A stretch of DNA of 64,000 nucleotides from assembly GCF_021869765.1 (NCBI RefSeq), contig NZ_CP084580.1, positions 682,001-746,000 on the forward strand. Direction: 5' to 3'. The stretch comes from Chryseobacterium sp. MEBOG06. Its GTDB lineage: Bacteria; Bacteroidota; Bacteroidia; Flavobacteriales; Weeksellaceae. The position numbers and the translations under genes are program-made. Each line of letters starts with the position of its first letter. Position 1 is the first letter of the stretch. Below the pieces are notes generated by a model, which saw nothing but the letters and a program-made list of their open reading frames with translations, was not told the DNA's origin and did no database searches. Below, piece after piece: positions 8,609 to 15,740 of this stretch.

Positions 8609-8638
8609 TATGTGTTTTTGTTAACTTTTTAACACATA
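8609..8638. repeat. Inverted repeat upstream of the kefF-like gene
   Basis: TATGTGTT (8609-8616) and AACACATA (8631-8638) form a perfect 8-bp dyad. It lies about 30 bp upstream of a near-consensus leftward -7 (TATATTTA, 8578-8571) for the kefF-kefC operon. It could be an operator; no T-run follows that would make it a terminator. Confidence 0.4.
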
Positions 8639-8658
8639 AAGATCAATTTAACGTTAAT

Positions 8659-8691
8659 AAAAACTAAAAAATAGACGTTATTTTAGTTTTT
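8659..8691. repeat. 11-bp A/T inverted repeat
   Basis: AAAAACTAAAA (8659-8669) pairs with TTTTAGTTTTT (8681-8691) just right of the previous dyad. Its base composition is simple, so chance or a weak terminator is possible. Confidence 0.3.
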
Positions 8692-8692
8692 T

Positions 8693-8724
8693 AAATAAAA
8701 AAAATCAGGCCGTTAAGACCTGAT
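8693..8724 (-). terminator. Intrinsic terminator of the lemA-TPM operon
   Basis: On the reverse strand ATCAGG (8724-8719) pairs with CCTGAT (8709-8704) and is followed by eight or more T. Confidence 0.8.
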
Positions 8725-8758
8725 GTGTTTTGTATTATAAATAAAATTATTTATTAGC

Positions 8759-9568
8759 TTACCATCCTCCGGAAGCACCACCGCCTCCGAAACTTCCTCC
8801 ACCGCCAAAGCCTCCAAAACCGCCACCGGAACTGCCACCACCGAATCCACCGCCTCCAAAACCACCAGGGAATGGGAAAAAGCCTCCGGGATAGTTTCTG
8901 CGTCCTCTGCGGGTAATGATCACATCATCGTCGTCGTCATTATTTCCACCGCCACCACCGCCGCCTTTGTTGCCAAAGAGGATCGCAATGATGATAAAAA
9001 TAACAAAAGCAATCAGGAGCACTTTCAATGCGCTTCCATTACCGGAAGGTGCTGTAGTAGCTACAGGCTTGAATTTCCCCTGAACAGCTTCCATAATGGC
9101 TGAGGTTCCGCCATTGATTCCCTCGTACCAAAGTCCCTTCTTAAAATTTGGGGTAACAATATAATCAAGGATCTGTCCTGCTACTGAAGCTGTCAGATAT
9201 TGTTCTACAGCCCGTCCCTGTTGGATAGACATTGTATGGTCTTCTGTCGCAATCAGGAATACCACTCCGTTATCTATTCCTTTTTTTCCGATTTTCCATT
9301 TTTCGCCAAACATGGTTGCCAGAAAGTTGACATCTTCTCCTTTGGTGGAGCGGATGATCACTACTTCAATTTCTGTTGAGGTAGAATCGGCAAACTTGAT
9401 CAGTTTATTATTCAGTTCATCTTTTTGCTGCTGAGAAAGAAGACCGGCTTCATCAAAAACAGGATAGAGTATTGCTGGTTTTTCGGGAACGGTGTACTGT
9501 GCTGATACAAATGTGTAAAAGCAAAGCAATAGAAATGAAAATACTATTTTAAGAGAACGTAATTTCAT
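8759..9568 (-). CDS. TPM domain protein with Gly-rich C-terminus (YgcG-like)
   Basis: A 269-residue TPM-domain (YgcG/Psb32-type) protein. The signal peptide MKLRSLKIVFSFLLLCF...SAQ leads into a TPM domain (about 35-165, with VFDEAGLLSQ and KKGIDNGVVFLIA). A transmembrane helix follows at about 181-198, then an acidic DDDDD patch and a long Gly/Phe repeat tail ending FGGGGASGGW. The expected topology is a periplasmic TPM domain anchored in the inner membrane. It is the third gene of the lemA operon; its start overlaps the end of the upstream TPM gene by 20 bp. The biochemical role of the family is unsettled. Confidence 0.9.
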   Translation of the reverse strand: MKLRSLKIVFSFLLLCFYTFVSAQYTVPEKPAILYPVFDEAGLLSQQQKDELNNKLIKFADSTSTEIEVVIIRSTKGEDVNFLATMFGEKWKIGKKGIDNGVVFLIATEDHTMSIQQGRAVEQYLTASVAGQILDYIVTPNFKKGLWYEGINGGTSAIMEAVQGKFKPVATTAPSGNGSALKVLLIAFVIFIIIAILFGNKGGGGGGGNNDDDDDVIITRRGRRNYPGGFFPFPGGFGGGGFGGGSSGGGFGGFGGGGSFGGGGASGGW

Positions 9569-9977
9569 TTGGGAGTTGGTTTGGGTTTTCTCCTTTTACA
9601 GGAAAATGTTTTTTGAGTTCAATTCCTGTTTCCAGGATAGCACTTTTCAGTGCTTTGTAATAATTTCCTTTAGCAAATTCTGCAGTAATGTAATCATGCA
9701 GGTGATCCCAGTAAGATTGGTTTACCTTTTCATGAATCCCGATATCACCAATGATAGTCAGGTACTTTTTTTCAAAATTAACATGAAAAAGCACTGCGTT
9801 TCTATCGGCTGTCTTATCCATACAGAGTTCCCTGAAGACTTCAAAAGCTGTTTTTGCCATCTGGTCTTCTGTATTGGAATCAATATGCACCCTGATCTCT
9901 CCCGTAGAATGATCTTCCGCAGACTGAATCGCTTCCACAAGGGAAGCGATCTGTTGATTTGTAAGGTAATTACCCAT
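9549..9977 (-). CDS. TPM domain protein, soluble form
   Basis: A 142-residue TPM-domain protein without signal peptide or membrane segment, so probably cytoplasmic. Family features include AEDHSTGEIRVHI near the N-terminus, DRNAVLFHVNFEKKYLTIIGD in the middle, and FAKGNYYKALKSAI near the end. It sits between lemA (2 bp upstream) and the exported TPM protein (20-bp overlap). This lemA-TPM-TPM order is a common conserved arrangement in Bacteroidota and suggests a joint envelope function. Confidence 0.9.
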   Translation of the reverse strand: MGNYLTNQQIASLVEAIQSAEDHSTGEIRVHIDSNTEDQMAKTAFEVFRELCMDKTADRNAVLFHVNFEKKYLTIIGDIGIHEKVNQSYWDHLHDYITAEFAKGNYYKALKSAILETGIELKKHFPVKGENPNQLPNEITFS

Positions 9978-9979
9978 TA

Positions 9980-10585
9980 TTATTTGAATACTTCAGGTGC
10001 TTTCTGAGCTCCTGCATCAGCTTTGAAATAAGGTTTTTCTTTAAAATTGGTGAAATTCGCCAAAATATTATTCGGGAAAGTCTTTATAGAAGTGTTGTAA
10101 TCCTGTGCAGCGTCATTGTAATAAACAGTTTCTGTTCTGATACTGTTTTCAATAGCGGTATATTCTCTTTGGAAATTGATATACTGCTGGTCTGCTTTTA
10201 AATTAGGATAAGATTCTACTACTGCCATCAATCTGCTTAATGCTCCTGATAGTTCTCCCTGAGCAGCCTGGAATTTAGCAATATCAGCATCAGTCATGTT
10301 AGTAGGATCGATGTTGATAGAAGTTGCTTTAGAACGCGCTTCAACAACCTGCGTTAAAGTTTCCTGTTCAAATTTTGAATACGATTTTACCGTTCTTTCA
10401 AGGTTGGGAATAAGGTTGGCCCTTTTCTGATATACAGTTTCTACGTTCGACCATTTTGCGTTGACAGTCTGTTCTTTATTAACAAAACTGTTATATCCGC
10501 TTTTTCCCCAGAAGAATAAAACGGCAACAATAATAAGGAGGGCGATACCAATGGTTCCTGCACCCAGACATCCTTTATTTTTCAT
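9980..10585 (-). CDS. lemA: LemA family protein
   Basis: A 201-residue LemA family protein. A single N-terminal transmembrane helix (about 9-27, IGIALLIIVAVLFFWG) is followed by a long helical domain. Family signatures seen are YNSFVNKEQTVNAKWSNVET, QKRANLIPNLERTVKSY and ENSIRTETVYYNDAAQDYN, with PYFKAD close to the end. The topology would place the helical bundle in the periplasm. First gene of the lemA-TPM-TPM operon, with a TATATTTG -7 element at 10622-10615 shared in a divergent region with folA. Confidence 0.95.
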   Translation of the reverse strand: MKNKGCLGAGTIGIALLIIVAVLFFWGKSGYNSFVNKEQTVNAKWSNVETVYQKRANLIPNLERTVKSYSKFEQETLTQVVEARSKATSINIDPTNMTDADIAKFQAAQGELSGALSRLMAVVESYPNLKADQQYINFQREYTAIENSIRTETVYYNDAAQDYNTSIKTFPNNILANFTNFKEKPYFKADAGAQKAPEVFK

Positions 10586-10614
10586 AGTTTATTTTTTTAA
10601 TTTTTTGTGCTAAT

Positions 10615-10622
10615 CAAATATA
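10615..10622 (-). promoter_or_regulatory. -7 promoter element for the lemA operon
   Basis: The reverse strand reads TATATTTG, 29 bases before the lemA ATG. Confidence 0.6.
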
Positions 10623-10650
10623 CAAATTATGTGCTAATTTTGTAAAAAAT

Positions 10651-10658
10651 TATATTTG
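10651..10658 (+). promoter_or_regulatory. -7 promoter element abutting the folA start
   Basis: TATATTTG ends one base before the folA ATG at 10660. If used, transcription would begin at or about the start codon, giving a leaderless message. Confidence 0.5.
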
Positions 10659-10659
10659 C

Positions 10660-11154
10660 ATGACAACAATAGTGGTGGCAATGGGAGAAAAAAATGAAAT
10701 TGGTTTTGAAAACCAGTTGCTTTGGCATCTTCCTACAGATTTAAAACATTTTAAAGATATTACTTCAGGACATCCGGTGATCATGGGGCGAAAAACCTAT
10801 GAAAGTATTGGAAAAGCCCTTCCGAACCGCACCAACATTGTTGTTTCAAGAAAGAAAAACTGGTTTGAAGAAGGGATTCTTATTGTAGGCAGCATCAAGG
10901 AAGCAATGAAGTTTGCAAAAAAAATTGATGAAGAAGTCTTTATTATCGGTGGAGGTAATATCTATGAACAGACTATGGATATCGCAGACAGATTAGAGGT
11001 TACTTTAGTAAAAGCTGATCTGAAAGCAGATACTTTTTTCCCGAAAATAAATGAGAAGATCTGGAAAAAAACAAACGAAGTCTGCCATGAGAAAGATGAG
11101 AAAAACGCTTATGATTTCTGTTTCCAGACATTTGAAAAAATTAAAAGCGAGTAA
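10660..11154 (+). CDS. folA: Dihydrofolate reductase
   Basis: A 164-residue DHFR, reducing dihydrofolate to tetrahydrofolate with NADPH in the cytoplasm. The first strand MTTIVVAMGEKNEIG aligns with the usual DHFR N-terminus, so the ATG at 10660 is needed. LLWHLPTDLKHFKDIT carries the substrate-site residues, GHPVIMGRKTYESIG the cofactor helix, and FIIGGGNIYEQ the GGG loop. No ribosome-binding site is visible because the -7 promoter motif abuts the start codon. The next gene follows after a 75-bp spacer carrying a 7-bp-period repeat and its own promoter. Confidence 0.96.
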   Translation: MTTIVVAMGEKNEIGFENQLLWHLPTDLKHFKDITSGHPVIMGRKTYESIGKALPNRTNIVVSRKKNWFEEGILIVGSIKEAMKFAKKIDEEVFIIGGGNIYEQTMDIADRLEVTLVKADLKADTFFPKINEKIWKKTNEVCHEKDEKNAYDFCFQTFEKIKSE

Positions 11155-11165
11155 GGGGATAGAAA

Positions 11166-11200
11166 TCTAACTTTTAACTCTGGCTTCTAACCTCTAAATT
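11166..11200. repeat. Heptad-period intergenic array (5 units)
   Basis: Five consecutive 7-bp units resembling CTAACNT/TTAACT, starting at 11166, 11173, 11180, 11187 and 11194, fill the folA downstream spacer. Confidence 0.6.
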
Positions 11201-11203
11201 TTT

Positions 11204-11211
11204 TATCTTTG
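11204..11211 (+). promoter_or_regulatory. -7 promoter element for the TPR membrane protein
   Basis: TATCTTTG matches TAnnTTTG, 19 bases before the ATG at 11230. Confidence 0.55.
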
Positions 11212-11229
11212 CACTTCTAAAATTTAATA

Positions 11230-11796
11230 ATGAATAAATACATAAAAATTGCAATAGCAGCACTTCTTATCCTTGCAGGACTTTATCTTATGATTTTCAC
11301 AAGAAATCTTGGCTGGGGTATTGTTGTTTTTCTTCTTGCCGCATTTCCGATTTTACTTTTCTTTAAAAATGAATATATACTTTTGGCATTCTGGCAACTG
11401 AGAAAACAGAATATGGAAAAAGCTGGAGAATGGTTAACGAAAATAACAGATTATCAGGGACAGCTTTATAAATCTCAATATGGTTATTTCCACTATTTGT
11501 TGGGATTGACCCAAGCTCAGGACCACCCTACAAAAGTGGAGCCTTTAATGAAGAAAGCACTGGAGTATGGTCTGAATATGAAACACGACAGAGCTATGGC
11601 TACTTTAAATCTTGCTGCAGCGGCTATTTCCAAAGGAAGAAGACAGGAAGGACAGAAGCTTTTGGAAGAAGCAAAAAGACTAGATAGCGCAGGGATGATG
11701 ACGGATCAGATCAAAATGATGAAAGATCAGTTGAAAATGCCATCTATGCAAAAGCATATGCACAATCCGAATATGAGACAGAGAGGGAAATTCTAA
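11230..11796 (+). CDS. Membrane-anchored TPR-like protein of unknown function
   Basis: A 188-residue protein. Two transmembrane helices at about 5-23 and 27-45 are followed by a helical region (about 55-175). Its helix pairs look like tetratricopeptide repeats, for example KAGEWLTKITDYQGQLYKSQYGYFHYLLGLTQA and DRAMATLNLAAAAISKGRRQEGQKLLEEAKRL. The C-terminus is Met/His/Gln-rich. I do not recognise a named family. The likely role is a cytoplasmic-face protein-interaction scaffold at the inner membrane (inference). It has its own -7 element and a strong terminator. Confidence 0.75.
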   Translation: MNKYIKIAIAALLILAGLYLMIFTRNLGWGIVVFLLAAFPILLFFKNEYILLAFWQLRKQNMEKAGEWLTKITDYQGQLYKSQYGYFHYLLGLTQAQDHPTKVEPLMKKALEYGLNMKHDRAMATLNLAAAAISKGRRQEGQKLLEEAKRLDSAGMMTDQIKMMKDQLKMPSMQKHMHNPNMRQRGKF

Positions 11797-11814
11797 TCCA
11801 TTCTGATATACAAT

Positions 11815-11852
11815 ATAAAAGTCCTGATTTTTTCAGGACTTTTTGTTTTTTT
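11815..11852 (+). terminator. Intrinsic terminator after the TPR protein
   Basis: AAAAGTCCTGA (11817-11827) pairs with TCAGGACTTTT (11833-11843), followed by more T. Confidence 0.85.
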
Positions 11853-11988
11853 ACCATGCAAGGTGGGGGGAGTTTGAAGAGATTATCTTTTGGATTGAAG
11901 GTGTTTCCTGAAGCGAGCAGGATATTCTGTTTCTGAAAGAGGTTCTGAAAACTATTTGTATAGAATTTCTGTCATCGTCTTTATCACT

Positions 11989-12621
11989 CTACATTTCTGA
12001 ATTATGGTCATAACCATAAAATTTAGGCATCTGCCAATGGTATTTTACTGCAAAAGTCCGGATAGCAACGATCAGCAAAATAGTAAAAACCTGTATGAAA
12101 GTATAAGAAAGTGCAGTGTATTTGGTCATCAGGAAGAAGGCTGCTCCTCCCATGATACATGCTGTAGCATATATTTCCTTCCTGAAGATTAACGGAATTC
12201 TGTTGAGCAGTATATCCCTGATAATTCCTCCGAAACAGCCGGTAATTGTACCCAGTGCAATACAGATCATAGGGTGGATATCTGCATTCAGTCCTTTTTG
12301 AATTCCGATAATGGTAAATAGTCCCAAACCAAAACTGTCAAAAATAAACAGCGTTACTTTGAAGTTTTTTTCCATAGATTTAAAAATCATTGAAAAAATA
12401 CTGGTAATCAGGATCAGGGAGCACATCAGAAGATCATGCATCCAGAATACGGGGATATCAAGAAGAAGATCTCTTACAGTTCCTCCTCCCACAGAGGTTA
12501 CAAAGGCAATAATAAGCACTCCGAACGGATCAAGCCGTTTCTGCATCGCTGCAAAACTTCCCGACATGGAAAAGGCAATGGTCCCAAGGACTTCTATTGC
12601 GAAATTGAACTGTTCGTGCAT
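11989..12621 (-). CDS. Trimeric intracellular cation (TRIC)-type channel family protein
   Basis: A 210-residue integral membrane protein of the UPF0126/TRIC family, with seven predicted helices. The two homologous halves each carry the family hallmark: GGGTVRDLLLD (about 46-56) and GGIIRDILLNRIPLIFR (about 131-147). Prokaryotic TRIC homologues conduct monovalent cations; in many bacteria the physiological role is not known. It faces convergent transcription from the TPR gene, with a 192-bp spacer containing that gene's terminator. To its right lies a 250-bp non-coding island with inverted heptad repeats. Confidence 0.9.
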   Translation of the reverse strand: MHEQFNFAIEVLGTIAFSMSGSFAAMQKRLDPFGVLIIAFVTSVGGGTVRDLLLDIPVFWMHDLLMCSLILITSIFSMIFKSMEKNFKVTLFIFDSFGLGLFTIIGIQKGLNADIHPMICIALGTITGCFGGIIRDILLNRIPLIFRKEIYATACIMGGAAFFLMTKYTALSYTFIQVFTILLIVAIRTFAVKYHWQMPKFYGYDHNSEM

Positions 12622-12632
12622 ATATTATGGGT

Positions 12633-12875
12633 ATGAATGATAAGTAATGAGCAATCAGTAATAATAAAAATTATGCCATTTAAATTTGAGAAAGTTTAGA
12701 CTTATATCGAGCCATAACTTTTACAAATTCTTCAGATTCTGTTTTTAAATGTAAATTTTTTTTTTCGGATTTAAATCTTCTAATTATCAATAATTTCAGA
12801 ACAAAACTGAGTTTGGTCAATCTTAAAATTGGGTTACAGTCTATCCTGTCAGAATTGCTCATTACTTATATATTT
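12633..12875. repeat. Non-coding island bounded by a perfect 16-bp inverted repeat with 7-bp periodicity
   Basis: ATAAGTAATGAGCAAT (12640-12655) and ATTGCTCATTACTTAT (12854-12869) are exact reverse complements, bounding about 230 bp between the TRIC gene and coaD. The left arm extends as five 7-bp units (12633-12667) and the right arm as three (12855-12875). A 60-codon leftward frame (12862-12680) fills the interior; it resembles no family I know and begins inside the repeat. This may be a folded spacer, a MITE-like element, or the remains of a mobile small gene. Confidence 0.55.
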
Positions 12876-13338
12876 ATTTCTCTACTCTCACAGAATCCGG
12901 AACCATCAGCTCATATTCTCCTCCATGAGTAATGATTTCTCTTACAATACTGCTGCTGATGAATGATTTCCCGGAAGAAGTAAGCAGAAAAACCGTTTCC
13001 AGTTTTTTATGGGCTAAAGTTCTGTTAGTGTGGGCAATTGCTTTTTCAAACTCAAAATCTGCAGGGTTTCTTAATCCTCTGATGATGTACTGAGCATTTT
13101 TCTCAAAGCAGTAATCTACCGTTAAGCCTTCAAAAGAGTCTACTTCTACATTGGGGAATTCGGCAACAGAATTTTGAATGAATTCCTTTCTCTTTTCGAG
13201 GGGAAACATATATTTCTTCTGAGAATTCTGCCCGATGGCAATAATTAACTTATCAAATAGCGGTGCCGCTCTTTCTATAATATCGTAATGTCCTAATGTA
13301 ATGGGGTCAAATGACCCTGGAAAAACAGCAATTTTCAT
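12874..13338 (-). CDS. coaD: Phosphopantetheine adenylyltransferase
   Basis: A 154-residue CoaD, transferring AMP from ATP to 4'-phosphopantetheine in coenzyme A synthesis. The nucleotidyltransferase motif is FPGSFDPITLGHYD (6-19, with TxGH). YIIRGLRNPADFEFE and FLLTSSGKSFISSSIVRE (ISSS-R motif) complete the active site. Length and layout match the family. It lies downstream of ddl on the same strand, across an 88-bp spacer filled by a heptad-period array, and may be co-transcribed. Confidence 0.96.
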   Translation of the reverse strand: MKIAVFPGSFDPITLGHYDIIERAAPLFDKLIIAIGQNSQKKYMFPLEKRKEFIQNSVAEFPNVEVDSFEGLTVDYCFEKNAQYIIRGLRNPADFEFEKAIAHTNRTLAHKKLETVFLLTSSGKSFISSSIVREIITHGGEYELMVPDSVRVEK

Positions 13339-13343
13339 GTTGT

Positions 13344-13427
13344 ATGAATTATGAATTTTAAGTGATAAATTGTCAGTTATCAGTTCATTCTTATACTCAC
13401 TTCAAACTTCTAATTTTAAACTTCTGT
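13344..13427. repeat. Heptad-period intergenic array (12 units) between ddl and coaD
   Basis: Twelve consecutive 7-bp units start at 13344. The left six resemble ATGAATT/NTCAGTT; the right ones resemble CTTCNAA. The array fills the whole coaD-ddl spacer. Confidence 0.65.
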
Positions 13428-14425
13428 TATCTATTGATTTTATTTAAGGCTTTTTCAACTTCATTTCCGCAAAGATCCATAAGGGAAATTCCATAATGTC
13501 TTGCCTGCTGAGGAAGGATACTTGCAGGGGAGAATCCCGGATTGGTATTCATTTCAAGCATATAAGGAATTCCATCCATTAAGATATATTCGCTTCTTGA
13601 AAAACCGCTCATTCCTAATGAATTGTATGCTCTTTTAGAGATTTCCTCCACTCTTTTTGTGGTTTCTTCATCTATTCTTGCAGGGGTAATTTCTTCAGAA
13701 GCTCCTTCATACTTGGCTTCATAATCAAAAAATTCATTGGTAGGAACAATTTCCGTGATCCCTAAAACAATAGTTTCTCCTTTGAAATCGATAACCCCTA
13801 CGGAAACTTCCATGCCGTCTAAGAAACTTTCAATAAGGATTTCATCATCTTCTTTAAAGGCTATTTCTGTAGCGGCAATCAATTCAGATTTATCTTTCAC
13901 CTTGGAAATTCCCAGTGAAGATCCGGATTGGTTTGGTTTTACAAAAACAGGAAGGTTTAGTTCTGCTACAATCTCATCTACATTGATGGTTTCTCCTTTT
14001 CTTAAATAGATACTTTTGGCAGAAGGGATTCCATATTTTGATAATACAGCAAGAGTGTCTTTTTTATTAAAGGTAAGCGCGCTCTGATAAAAATCACAAC
14101 CGGTATATTTCTGACCTATTGCATCCCAGTAAGCCTGTAGAATGCCATTTTCGCCCGGAGTTCCATGGATGGTATTGAAACATACATCAAACTTCAATGT
14201 TTCCCCATTATCTAGAATAGCAGAAAAATCACCTTTATTGATTTCATGTTTTTTATCATTTTCACCTAAAAAATACCACTCATCTTTAAGGACTACTACT
14301 TTATATACATCATAGAGATTTCTATCTAAAGAATCATAGATCAACTGCCCGCTTTTTAAGGAAACTACATATTCATCAGAATAGCCTCCCATTACTACGG
14401 CAACACTTTTTTTATTCATAACCAT
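13427..14425 (-). CDS. ddl: D-alanine--D-alanine ligase
   Basis: A 332-residue ATP-grasp ligase making the D-Ala-D-Ala dipeptide for peptidoglycan. The N-terminal VAVVMGGYSDEYVVSL corresponds to the GG-S-EhxVS substrate loop, where H in many homologues is Y here. FVKPNQSGSSLGISKV is the ATP-binding loop, EILIESFLDGMEVSVGV follows, and YMLEMNTNPGFSPASILP carries the metal-binding and D-Ala residues. Translation may begin at the ATG at 14425 or the one at 14419 (MNKKSV). A TAAATTTG -7 lies at 14449-14442. It is divergent from the PASTA protein, another cell-wall-related gene. Confidence 0.95.
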   Translation of the reverse strand: MVMNKKSVAVVMGGYSDEYVVSLKSGQLIYDSLDRNLYDVYKVVVLKDEWYFLGENDKKHEINKGDFSAILDNGETLKFDVCFNTIHGTPGENGILQAYWDAIGQKYTGCDFYQSALTFNKKDTLAVLSKYGIPSAKSIYLRKGETINVDEIVAELNLPVFVKPNQSGSSLGISKVKDKSELIAATEIAFKEDDEILIESFLDGMEVSVGVIDFKGETIVLGITEIVPTNEFFDYEAKYEGASEEITPARIDEETTKRVEEISKRAYNSLGMSGFSRSEYILMDGIPYMLEMNTNPGFSPASILPQQARHYGISLMDLCGNEVEKALNKINR

Positions 14426-14441
14426 ATAGTATCAATTAAGG

Positions 14442-14449
14442 CAAATTTA
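14442..14449 (-). promoter_or_regulatory. -7 promoter element for ddl
   Basis: The reverse strand reads TAAATTTG, about 17-23 bases before the two candidate ddl starts. Confidence 0.55.
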
Positions 14450-14541
14450 ATCATTTTATGGAATGCAATAATGGAAATAGGTAAATTTTAAAATCAAAAA
14501 TGAAATGTGTTAAATAAAAACCCCATTCTAAAATTATTAGC

Positions 14542-14549
14542 TATATTTG
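14542..14549 (+). promoter_or_regulatory. -7 promoter element for the PASTA gene (decides its start)
   Basis: TATATTTG lies 26 bases before the ATG at 14576. It lies inside the longer open frame that begins with GTG at 14507, which argues that the GTG start is not used. Confidence 0.6.
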
Positions 14550-14575
14550 CCGTTATAATTAAAGTATTTTTAAGT

Positions 14576-15667
14576 ATGCTTAAATCACTTTTCAATTGGA
14601 AAGTTTTACTGAATTTAGTAGTAGCCATCGGCGTTTTTGTAGCGCTGGTATGGTTCACATTTCGCTGGTTGGAGTACCATACTAACCATGGTCAGGAAAT
14701 TCCTGTTCCCAATGTTGTAAATAAATCGATACATGATGCTGTTAAAATATTGGATGATACAGGATTGGAGTATGAAGTAGACAGTGCCAATTATGACCCT
14801 AAATACAGACCCTTTCAGGTTCTTCAGATCTATCCTGCACCTGGATCCCGTGTAAAAGACGGAAGAACAGTGCGTCTTAGAGTAAATCCTAGAACATGGG
14901 CACAGATTGCTGTTCCTGATGTTATCAATAAATATTCAGGTCTGGCATTCCAGAGATTGGATCAGGTAGGTCTTAAAATCGGGGATACCATCTATGAACC
15001 AAGTATTCAGAAAGATGCTCTTTTAAGAATTTTGTATAAAGGAAATGTTGTAAATCCGGGTGCCCGTTTACCTAGATTCTCTGTTATTGATGTAGTAGTG
15101 GGATCAGGACCGATGAGAAATATCTCAATTCCGAATGTGGTAGGACTTTCTGTAAAAGAAGCAAGAGCAGTTATTGCAAAAAGTATGTTTGAAGTAGGAC
15201 TTGTAGAGCATGAAGACGGAAGTAAGGATGAATCTGATATTATTTATTATCAGGATCCTGCATCGGGAGATGTTCGTGATCAGGGAATGCAGATTGACCT
15301 TTGGGCAAGTAAGCGAACACCTGCGGAACTTAGAGCTAAAGTAGAACAGCTGAACTCCATCTACCGTATGAAAGTAGATACTTCTCTGCCTCCGGTACGA
15401 TATGAAGAAGTTCATAATGAACCAAGCTATGAAGCGCCTGTAGTACCTGTTCCTGTACCCAGGAAAGAAACTCCAAAGCCAGAGACCCCAAAGGTAGAGA
15501 CTCCTAAGCCTCAGACTACAACTCCAAAACCAGCTGTTTCAGGGACTGAAAAACCTAAAACGTCTGCAAATACCTCTGCTGCAGGAAATACAGCAAAACC
15601 AGCTGCTTCAACTGCTGCACAGCAACCTGCTCAAAAGCCGAAAGCTAAGAAAGTAGTCGTAGAATAA
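14576..15667 (+). CDS. Membrane-anchored PASTA domain protein
   Basis: A 363-residue protein with one N-terminal transmembrane helix (about 10-32), then three PASTA repeats starting near IPVPNVVNKSIHDAV, IAVPDVINKYSGLAF and ISIPNVVGLSVKEAR. The tail is Pro/Lys/Thr-rich, with PKPETPK-type repeats from about residue 275. PASTA domains bind muropeptides or penicillin-like ligands in other proteins. Here no kinase or transpeptidase domain is attached, so it is a stand-alone periplasmic PASTA protein. It lies back to back with ddl, suggesting a cell-wall link (inference). A terminator hairpin follows. Confidence 0.88.
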   Translation: MLKSLFNWKVLLNLVVAIGVFVALVWFTFRWLEYHTNHGQEIPVPNVVNKSIHDAVKILDDTGLEYEVDSANYDPKYRPFQVLQIYPAPGSRVKDGRTVRLRVNPRTWAQIAVPDVINKYSGLAFQRLDQVGLKIGDTIYEPSIQKDALLRILYKGNVVNPGARLPRFSVIDVVVGSGPMRNISIPNVVGLSVKEARAVIAKSMFEVGLVEHEDGSKDESDIIYYQDPASGDVRDQGMQIDLWASKRTPAELRAKVEQLNSIYRMKVDTSLPPVRYEEVHNEPSYEAPVVPVPVPRKETPKPETPKVETPKPQTTTPKPAVSGTEKPKTSANTSAAGNTAKPAASTAAQQPAQKPKAKKVVVE

Positions 15668-15691
15668 GATCAAATTAATATAAAAAATACT

Positions 15692-15721
15692 GGCTTCAAC
15701 TGCAAAATGTTGAAGCCTTTT
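15692..15721 (+). terminator. Hairpin with T-run between the PASTA gene and the pseudouridine synthase
   Basis: GGCTTCAAC (15692-15700) pairs with GTTGAAGCC (15709-15717), followed by TTTT. It may terminate or attenuate, since the next gene starts 20 bp later. Confidence 0.75.
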
Positions 15722-15740
15722 CTGTAAAAAATATAAAACA

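Noticed and set aside
11855..11935. 27-codon rightward frame beginning MQGGGSLKR in the spacer after the TPR gene
   Set aside because: It lies downstream of a strong terminator, has no promoter or ribosome site, and is short enough to be chance.
12680..12862. 60-codon leftward frame inside the inverted-repeat island
   Set aside because: It starts within the inverted repeat, resembles no family I know, and is better explained as part of the repeat island.
14507..14575. GTG-initiated extension of the PASTA gene
   Set aside because: A consensus -7 element lies inside it, and the ATG at 14576 gives a proper membrane anchor.
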